From a candidate division Hyd24-12 bacterium UBA6080 (GTDB lineage Bacteria; Fermentibacterota; Fermentibacteria; Fermentibacterales; JCC-6): a stretch of 64,000 bases of DNA. The stretch covers positions 434,001 to 498,000 of the forward strand of contig DIXM01000002.1 in the NCBI GenBank assembly GCA_002436025.1. The letters are read 5' to 3'. The number at the start of each line of letters is the position of its first letter. Position 1 is the first letter of the stretch. The position numbers and the translations under genes were made by a program. The notes beneath the pieces were generated by a model. It was given only the letters and a program-made list of their open reading frames with translations. It was not told the origin of the DNA and made no database searches. Positions 58,223 to 64,000 of this stretch are shown here, one piece after another.

Positions 58223-60736
58223 TCATGATGTCCTGAACCTGAGTGTGAATCGGGTTCCCCTGTCCCGTGAGGAAAAGACGGCGATGGTCCCTCCCATTGC
58301 CTCTGTGAACCTTCTTGCAAGGGGGATGTCAAGCCCCGAAGCCTGGATGCTTTGTGCGGGTCCGGCTCCGGATCGACTTTTGAAAAGGGCCGGGAGCTCC
58401 GCCGTGGGAATCCCCCTTCCGCTGTTCTCCACCTGTATCGACCAGTATCCGCTTCCGACTGAAAGGGAAATACCCACCGAATCTCCCGGTCCGGAGTGCG
58501 CCGAGGCGATCCTTACAAGGCTGTTAAGCGCAATGAAAAGCCATGAAGGGTCGAAGCACGCGATGAAACGCTGTTCCGGTTCTTCGAGAGAAAGCAGTGC
58601 TGCTGAAAAGGCCGAAACCGAGCTCCACCTGGACACAAGGTCGAACGCTGTGTCGTACGGGTCGGCCCAGCGCATGTCGGGCTTTCCGCCGAAGGCCTCG
58701 GCCCTGAGCCAGCCCACAAGAACGGAAACGGTTGATGCGATCCTTCCCGATGCCTCCCTGATCGAATCCAGGAGTTTGCCCGCAGGGCCTTCTTCGGGAC
58801 ACAGGCCGGGAAGCTGACCGGAAGCGCTGAGCAGCGTCGCCGATGCCTCGGACAGTTCGTTTTCGATCTCCATCACAACGCTCTCCGGGAGGCTGTCTTC
58901 ACCGGCCTCTGTTGCCGGGTCTCCAGCGTCCTGGAGAGCGGTGGCCTCAAGAGCGGAAATAATTCCCACCACGGTTTCCAGCAGGGCCATGGCTTCTCCC
59001 GAGAAACCCTCCTGGGACGACGTGGCGAGCAGTACCACCCCGGTGACGATATCACCACTTATGATGGGCGCCGCCATCTCGCTCCCCGAATCGGGGAATA
59101 CCGATGACATTCTGACGTCACGGATCGGGTCGGCAAGAAATGCACTTTTGCCGTGAACACACACCCAGGCCATGATGCTGTCGGAACCCAGGGGTATGCC
59201 CGGAAGGCTTCCCTGAATGCCCATGGTGACGACCGGCAACAGAACAGTGCCATCCGAACTGGCTTCAGCTTTCACGGCCCTTTCAGCTCCGCAGATGGCC
59301 GCGAGTTCCCTGAGTGTTCTCTCAAAGCCCTCTCTTCCTGCCTTCGCGAACTCCATCACCCTGGATACCTGCTCGAGAACTGCGTGGGCGCGGGTTCGAT
59401 CCCCCTGGGCAGGATGGAAGCAGGGGAGCAGTGAGACGATTCTTATGGCAAGCTCGGCGCAAGGGCGCAATTCGTTGCTCCTCAGCCCTCCCAGGGCGAT
59501 GGCCCCGTTACCGTTCTCTCCGGGAACGGGAATGAGCAGTGTCCATTCGCCCCGGTTCTCGATCCATATCCTGTCGGAAAGATCCGACGGAATCGTCTCG
59601 AGAAGACCTGCTGCGTTTCCGTGAGTGACCGTTTTGCCGGGAAGCACGAGAACGATTGATTCAGAGCCGGTTCCGGCACTGAGTATCCGCAGAAGCAGTT
59701 CAGCGTCGGCATTCGGCTCCAGAAGGAGGGCGGCCTCGGATTCAGGGAATGGGCATTCAGTAACTGCGTCAAGCCTTCTTGAGAGGAACGCGACCGAGTC
59801 CCCCCCCTCCGAAAGGGGGAAGACGCTTATCTCGAGAAGCGGCACTTTGTCACGGGAGTCTGGCTTCAGTCCCAATTTGTACCGGCTGGGGGCGTAGTAG
59901 CCCCTGATCCTTTTGTCGTGATTGGCTTTCGCCTCTTCCCGGTATTCCTCCGAGACCCATTTCCAGAAGTATGTGCCCTGGATCTCAGCCTTGCCGTATA
60001 TCTCGATCGCCATGCTTCTTGCAGCGCCGTTGAGTTTCTTGATGATCCCGGTTCTGTCAACCACCAGGGCGGGCGAAGGGTTCTCCTCTATGATCGTCTC
60101 CAGAAGCGAGTCCGACGTACCACCGGTGTTAACCAGGGCCAGTGATGGAATTGAAAGCTCACAGAAGACAAGGTTACCCGGAGCCGGAACCGCCTCGAGT
60201 GACATTATCCAGTTTTCCCTGTTTCCCTGGGCTGTGCTGCAGCACACAAGAAAGTCGTCAACCCTTCCGTCTTCGCGGCAGGTCTTCAAACCGGCCTGAA
60301 TGGCCGGCCGTGAACCGGGCTCGAACACCGATTGAAGGATCTTCGAAGTGGCGCCCATCTCCAGTGAAGCCGGCAGGTAGTGGGCGAGGAGCCTTCCCGA
60401 GGAAGTGCACAGGATCGTATTGCGTCTTCCCCGGATGGTGGACAGGAGCGTAGAGGCCGAGGATTCATCGATCCTGTGACAGACAAGAAGCGATTCAGCA
60501 GCTCCCATTGACGCTTTTGTCACCTCGAGAAGATGACCGCCGATCGAACACGGCCACCGCCCCGGAGCAGTGTCGTGGAAAAGCACACAGAGTTCTTCGG
60601 GTTCTGTGCTGCAGCTTGCTGAAAGCTGCCGCCAGTCATCTGAAAAGGAAACCTGCCCACTCCCTTTGGAAATGACTGCCCATGCCGTAGATTCCGGACA
60701 TGGCAGAGGAGTTGCAGAAAGCGGTGGTCCTTTCAT
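58223..60736 (-). CDS. PAS-GAF sensor with histidine kinase-like ATPase end, no clear H-box
   Basis: 837 residues. A possible first PAS-like region (30-190), a clear PAS at about 210-320 (LETIIEENPSPALVVDRTGIIKKLNGAA), a GAF domain at about 445-600, then a helical dimerisation region and an HATPase domain at about 715-837. N-box FIALNSLVRIASAH is recognisable. G1 reads VENSGRGIP, so the ATP-contact Asp of DxGxG is Asn. G2 reads SGLDIPLARRFTEAMGG. No His-Glu/Asp H-box is found in the helical part. It may be an allosteric or inactive kinase. First gene of the queA-tgt operon; no DNA-binding partner is adjacent. Confidence 0.75.
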   Translation of the reverse strand: MKGPPLSATPLPCPESTAWAVISKGSGQVSFSDDWRQLSASCSTEPEELCVLFHDTAPGRWPCSIGGHLLEVTKASMGAAESLLVCHRIDESSASTLLSTIRGRRNTILCTSSGRLLAHYLPASLEMGATSKILQSVFEPGSRPAIQAGLKTCREDGRVDDFLVCCSTAQGNRENWIMSLEAVPAPGNLVFCELSIPSLALVNTGGTSDSLLETIIEENPSPALVVDRTGIIKKLNGAARSMAIEIYGKAEIQGTYFWKWVSEEYREEAKANHDKRIRGYYAPSRYKLGLKPDSRDKVPLLEISVFPLSEGGDSVAFLSRRLDAVTECPFPESEAALLLEPNADAELLLRILSAGTGSESIVLVLPGKTVTHGNAAGLLETIPSDLSDRIWIENRGEWTLLIPVPGENGNGAIALGGLRSNELRPCAELAIRIVSLLPCFHPAQGDRTRAHAVLEQVSRVMEFAKAGREGFERTLRELAAICGAERAVKAEASSDGTVLLPVVTMGIQGSLPGIPLGSDSIMAWVCVHGKSAFLADPIRDVRMSSVFPDSGSEMAAPIISGDIVTGVVLLATSSQEGFSGEAMALLETVVGIISALEATALQDAGDPATEAGEDSLPESVVMEIENELSEASATLLSASGQLPGLCPEEGPAGKLLDSIREASGRIASTVSVLVGWLRAEAFGGKPDMRWADPYDTAFDLVSRWSSVSAFSAALLSLEEPEQRFIACFDPSWLFIALNSLVRIASAHSGPGDSVGISLSVGSGYWSIQVENSGRGIPTAELPALFKSRSGAGPAQSIQASGLDIPLARRFTEAMGGTIAVFSSRDRGTRFTLRFRTS

Positions 60737-60806
60737 ATCTTAATCCAAACATGGTGCGGGAGTACACTGTCAAACAAGGGTAATTCTATTAGATTCGGGA
60801 GAGAAA

Positions 60807-61268
60807 ATGGAAGGTTCATCTTTGAAGTATTCGGCACACTGTGTATTCGATCTCAAAGCATGTTCGAGAAGTGATGTCCTGGAAGAGCTTCTGGAGCTCA
60901 TGCCCTTGAACGGCAACTCCCGGAAATTGATCCACGGGGCACTTGAGATGAGGGAGCAGGCCGGTCCCACTACCATTTCGCCCGGCATCTCGATCCCCCA
61001 TTGCCGAAGCATTCTTGTTGACGATCTCACCGTGGTGGTGGGCCGAAGCACCGCAGGAGTGCCATGGCCCGAGGAACGGGTCAAGGTGATGATATTGTTC
61101 ATCTCCCCCGTCAAACCAGACGGTCCACACGAACACCTTGCCTTCATCAGTCATGTTGCCTCACGAATCAAAAAATCCGCGGAAGCAGTTTTGAACGCTT
61201 CCAGCGCTGAATCACTTTTGGAGTTGCTTGGAATGGAACCCGTACTTGGAGGTGTTGATGAACCTTGA
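60807..61268 (+). CDS. PTS EIIA-type domain protein (PtsN/fructose type)
   Basis: 153 residues behind GGGAGAG. The domain has the PTS EIIA-2 layout, with active-site His in PGISIPHCRS near residue 69, followed by VVVGRSTAGVPW and MILFISPVKPDGPHEHLAFISHVA. PtsN-like proteins act as phosphorylation-controlled regulators of nitrogen and potassium metabolism rather than sugar uptake. No EI, HPr or permease is near. Its end overlaps the zinc-ribbon gene by 11 nt. Confidence 0.85.
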   Translation: MEGSSLKYSAHCVFDLKACSRSDVLEELLELMPLNGNSRKLIHGALEMREQAGPTTISPGISIPHCRSILVDDLTVVVGRSTAGVPWPEERVKVMILFISPVKPDGPHEHLAFISHVASRIKKSAEAVLNASSAESLLELLGMEPVLGGVDEP

Positions 61269-61611
61269 TCTGGAAAGGCTTATCGGTCTTCACGATCTTG
61301 ACGTGATGATAGCCGACCTCGATAGAAAGGACATTCTTGACAGGGAGAAGATGATGGGCCTCAGCCCTGAGAAGGCTCGTGAAGAACTTATCACCCTCAG
61401 GACCGAATATGTCAAGAACATCAACAAAAAATGGCTCGGATTGTACAACCAGCTCACGAAGCATTATGGAAACGCAGTTGTCCCGGCAGTTTCATGCAGG
61501 TGTACGGGCTGTCTGACCCGGCTTCCAACGGCAATGTGTTCCGACCCCGAGAGGAACGACAGGATCAACACATGCCCCACCTGCAGCAGAATAATGTACT
61601 GGGCGGAGTAA
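61258..61611 (+). CDS. C4 zinc-ribbon protein, CdsZ/zf-RING_7 type
   Basis: 117 residues from ATG 61258 within the end of the PTS gene. A short helical N-terminus with LHDLDVMIADLDRKDI is followed by a C-terminal zinc ribbon: CRCTGC...CPTCSRIMYW, the zf-RING_7 pattern. Related proteins (often called DUF164/CdsZ) have long coiled coils; here the coil is short. Probably an RNA- or protein-binding regulator. Upstream of guaB by 16 nt. Confidence 0.75.
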   Translation: MNLDLERLIGLHDLDVMIADLDRKDILDREKMMGLSPEKAREELITLRTEYVKNINKKWLGLYNQLTKHYGNAVVPAVSCRCTGCLTRLPTAMCSDPERNDRINTCPTCSRIMYWAE

Positions 61612-61627
61612 CCCCCAGGGAGCCGAA

Positions 61628-63097
61628 ATGAACCCGATCGACGCCGAAACAGCCCTTACCTTCGATGATGTCCTGCTTCTTCCCGGACCGTCATTCATAC
61701 TGCCCTCTCAGACCAGCCTCAAAACGTATCTCTGTCGCGGAATAACACTGAACATCCCTGTACTCAGCGCCGCAATGGATACTGTCACCGAAAGCACGAT
61801 GGCCATCTCCCTTGCCCAGTTCGGTGGCATGGGCGTGATACACAAGAATCTCTCCATCGAGGAACAGGCCACCAAGGTCCGGCAGGTCAAGCGCGCCGAA
61901 AGCGGCGTGATAGTCGATCCGATAACCCTCGACATAAGCGCCACCGTCGCAGATGCCTTCTCCCTGGCGGAGAGAACCGGTGTCTCGGGCTTTCCGATCG
62001 TATCCAAAGGCCGCCTCGCCGGGATGCTCACCCACCGGGACTACCAGTTCGAAGAGGATGGCTCCAAATCCGTCAGTGCACTCATGACGCCTCTCTCAAA
62101 CCTCATCACCGCACCCGAGAAGACCGGTGTCGAAAACGCTCTGCTCCTCCTTCGGAAGCACAGGCTCGAAAAGCTTCCTCTTGTCGATGGCGAGGGCAGG
62201 GTAGTTGGTCTTATTACAGTTAAGGATATAATAAAAGCGCAGTGTCATCCCGACGCCAACAAGGATTCGAGGGGAAGCCTCAGGGTGGCTGCTGCTGTCA
62301 GTGTGGGAGACCCTGCCCTCGACAGGGCAGCTGCCCTTGTCGAGGCCGGAGTCGACTGCCTGTTCATCGACTCTGCCCACGGCCACAATTCGGGCGTTCT
62401 TGAAACAACCAGGCGCATCAGATCGGCCTATTCAGCCATTCCTATCTGTTCCGGCAATGTGGTTACCGCAGAAGGCACAATAGCCCTGTTGGATGCCGGC
62501 GCCGACATGGTCAAGGTCGGAGTCGGCCCCGGTTCAATATGCACGACCCGGATAGTGGCGGGGGTGGGGTGTCCCCAGATAACGGCTGTTCACCAGTGTT
62601 CGCAGGCGGCTATCGAAAGAAACGCCACGGTCATTGCCGACGGCGGCATCAAGTATTCGGGCGACATCGTCAAGGCGCTGGCCGCGGGAGCGTGCTCGGT
62701 CATGATCGGAAGCCTTTTCGCGGGAGTGGCTGAAAGCCCCGGCGAAGCCATTACCTACAAGGGCAGAAGGTTCAAGTCATATCGGGGTATGGGTTCTCTG
62801 GGAGCCATGAAGCTTGGAAGCGCGGATCGCTACTTCCAGAAGGAAGACAAGAAGCTCGTACCCGAGGGCATAGAGGGAATGGTCCCGTTCAAGGGGCCTC
62901 TCAGCGACTTTTTGCACCAGCTCATGGGCGGGCTTCGAGCTGGAATGGGCTACGTGGGAGCGGCCGAGGTTTCCGAGCTTCGAACAAAGGGAAAATTCGT
63001 GAGGATCACCAGCGCCGGACTCAAGGAAAGCCACGCCCATGATGTGATGATCACCAAGGAAGCGCCCAATTACACCCTTGAAAGCCATGCATTCTGA
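61628..63097 (+). CDS. guaB: Inosine-5'-monophosphate dehydrogenase
   Basis: Oxidises IMP to XMP, the entry to guanine nucleotides. 489 residues. N-terminal TFDDVLLLPG, the two CBS domains at about 95-215, then FIDSAHGHNSGV, the catalytic loop GPGSICTTRIVAGVG (Cys in SICTTR), ADGGIKYSGD, and RGMGSLGAMK (flap). All marks are present. Overlaps by 11 nt with the pseudo-kinase gene downstream. Confidence 0.96.
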   Translation: MNPIDAETALTFDDVLLLPGPSFILPSQTSLKTYLCRGITLNIPVLSAAMDTVTESTMAISLAQFGGMGVIHKNLSIEEQATKVRQVKRAESGVIVDPITLDISATVADAFSLAERTGVSGFPIVSKGRLAGMLTHRDYQFEEDGSKSVSALMTPLSNLITAPEKTGVENALLLLRKHRLEKLPLVDGEGRVVGLITVKDIIKAQCHPDANKDSRGSLRVAAAVSVGDPALDRAAALVEAGVDCLFIDSAHGHNSGVLETTRRIRSAYSAIPICSGNVVTAEGTIALLDAGADMVKVGVGPGSICTTRIVAGVGCPQITAVHQCSQAAIERNATVIADGGIKYSGDIVKALAAGACSVMIGSLFAGVAESPGEAITYKGRRFKSYRGMGSLGAMKLGSADRYFQKEDKKLVPEGIEGMVPFKGPLSDFLHQLMGGLRAGMGYVGAAEVSELRTKGKFVRITSAGLKESHAHDVMITKEAPNYTLESHAF

Positions 63098-64000
63098 AAC
63101 GCTCAGGGCTTGCGGCATTGTCGTCGAATCGGTTCTCTCCGAGGAGAAGGGGTACTTCCTTGCCAGGGCAAGACGGGGAGAGAAGCGGCTTGTAGTCGAG
63201 GTAACCTCCGCGGGCTCCGGCTTTGTTCATTCCTGGCCTTCATCGACACATCTTGTGCCGCCCATCGAGGCAAGGAACCTTCCAGGCGAGCTCAGGCTCC
63301 TTGTCTTCGATACCGGTAGTGCCCGCTTTCTCACTGAAGACATTCACGAAAGACCATTCAATCCCGGCGAAGCTTCCGAAGTTCTGGGAAAGACGGCGGA
63401 AGCCCTGGCCGGTCTTCAGGCATCCGGTGTGGTGGCCGGCTACGTGGGCCCCGAGAGCCTGTTGCGCGAATCATCGGGAAGGGTTGTGATGCTCGCTGGT
63501 CGCAGGGGGGTGCCGTCCGGTCCCTTCACTCCCCCTGAGACCATTGGCAGAAGGCCCTCCGACCCGAGAAGCGACGTGTTTTCACTTGGAACCCTGTATC
63601 TCAGGCTTCTGGCGGGAAGCGACGAACGCGACACCCTGGTGGAGGCCTGGAACAGGCTTGAACCTGCTGCCGTCAGACATCTCTCCTCGTTGCTTGAGCA
63701 GGATCCCCTGAACCGTCCTTCAGGGGTGATCCAGGCGGCTTCCAGACTGGCCTCGAGTTTTGGCTCACAGGCTACCTCTTTCGCCGGACCTGAAAAAGAT
63801 CAGCCCGGTTTCCGAAGAGAGGTACCTTCGTCCTCCCCGCGCCCGAAAAGGAAAAGGACATTGTTTTCCGGGACCAGGCTCATGGTTGCGGGTCTTATCT
63901 TTGCGGCAGTTGTCGTGCTTTTGTTCGTGCAACCATGGAAGCGGCCGGAAGAGCCCGAAAACCGGGATTCGGAAACCCGCTTTCAAACAGTGCCGCAGGA
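63087..64000 (+). CDS. Protein kinase-like (pseudo-kinase) with one membrane helix, cut by window end
   Basis: Open from ATG 63087 through the end of the window (about 304 codons, no stop). Residues about 130-225 resemble the C-lobe of bacterial Ser/Thr kinases: GPFTPPETIG (APE-like), DPRSDVFSLGTLYLRLLAG (the D-x-x-SLG helix), and LEQDPLNRPSG near 220. But the HRD catalytic loop and DFG metal site are not seen; VVMLAGRRG stands where DFG should be. A basic stretch (RPKRKR) is followed by a single membrane helix (VAGLIFAAVVVLLFVQPW). Most likely an inactive kinase-fold receptor; the outer domain is beyond the window. Confidence 0.6.
   Translation, partial: MHSETLRACGIVVESVLSEEKGYFLARARRGEKRLVVEVTSAGSGFVHSWPSSTHLVPPIEARNLPGELRLLVFDTGSARFLTEDIHERPFNPGEASEVLGKTAEALAGLQASGVVAGYVGPESLLRESSGRVVMLAGRRGVPSGPFTPPETIGRRPSDPRSDVFSLGTLYLRLLAGSDERDTLVEAWNRLEPAAVRHLSSLLEQDPLNRPSGVIQAASRLASSFGSQATSFAGPEKDQPGFRREVPSSSPRPKRKRTLFSGTRLMVAGLIFAAVVVLLFVQPWKRPEEPENRDSETRFQTVPQ

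Noticed and set aside
60745..60773. TTGACA as a promoter for the 58-60.7 kb sensor gene (minus strand)
   Set aside because: The -35-like hexamer at 60768-60773 has no -10 element at 16-18 nt; the only AT-rich box lies too far down, next to the ATG.
1..64000. CRISPR arrays, insertion sequences, prophage genes
   Set aside because: No regular direct repeats, transposase, integrase or phage structural genes were seen; the only repeat of note is the palindrome at 45.4 kb.

Overview
The window is GC-rich, gene-dense bacterial DNA with very short intergenic gaps. It comes from a diderm bacterium: it encodes a TamA/TamB pair, a Wzi-like barrel, a TolC-type channel and at least one other barrel C-terminus. 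No gene gives a firm taxonomic label. The mix (TamA/TamB, archaeal-type ProRS, class II B12-dependent ribonucleotide reductase, a radA-yacL-ispDF block, several unusual gene fusions, degenerate kinase-like sensors) suggests an uncultivated candidate phylum, perhaps near the FCB group. That placement is inference only. I found no tRNA, rRNA, CRISPR array, prophage or intact insertion sequence. Layout: (1) 1-6.7 kb: the end of a barrel protein, then a minus-strand ABC exporter and DUF3298 pair, a tiny membrane protein, a decayed toxin-antitoxin locus, and the operon proS - GT-C-like membrane protein - DUF4126. (2) 6.9-11 kb, plus strand: PAP2 phosphatase, panB, purD, purE and tsaC. (3) 20.6-11 kb, minus strand: nine overlapping genes for envelope glycolipid work, including two glycosyltransferases, an epimerase, an LpxH-like hydrolase, a YfhO-like protein and two related flippase-like membrane proteins, one of them fused to a radical SAM enzyme. 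(4) 20.7-28.8 kb: nrdJ, a PC4-like protein, a PAS-domain pseudo-kinase, cdd and deoB, a HIT protein and an unknown Cys-rich protein. (5) 28.9-30.4 kb: an RqcH/NFACT protein, divergent from (6) 30.4-45.5 kb, one plus-strand gene train: yicC, a gmk-coaB fusion, uracil-DNA glycosylase, dnaB, radA, yacL, ispDF, dedA, glgA, a membrane protein, tolC-like, an MFS/spermidine-synthase fusion and fabD. It ends in a 133-bp nested palindrome that also forms the 3' end of the convergent thiD-Nudix fusion. (7) 46.9-52.4 kb: tamA and tamB. (8) 60.7-52.4 kb, minus strand: sensor, queA, a membrane protein, tgt, rlmD-like and wzi-like. (9) 60.8-64 kb, plus strand: PTS IIA, a zinc-ribbon protein, guaB and a pseudo-kinase cut by the window edge. 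Neighbouring genes in these operons mostly overlap as NTGA (start and stop codons sharing bases), with A, G, T and apparently C as the first base. Several genes (queA, tgt, ispDF, probably the PAS sensor) seem to start at CTG behind a good Shine-Dalgarno sequence; queA is the clearest, because an in-frame TGA lies one codon upstream and the conserved N-terminus lies before the first ATG, GTG or TTG. The most unusual items are the Gmk-CoaB fusion, the flippase-like/radical SAM fusion, the ThiD-Nudix fusion, the nested palindrome, the CTG starts, and a membrane-protein ORF that follows queA in the same frame with no standard start codon.
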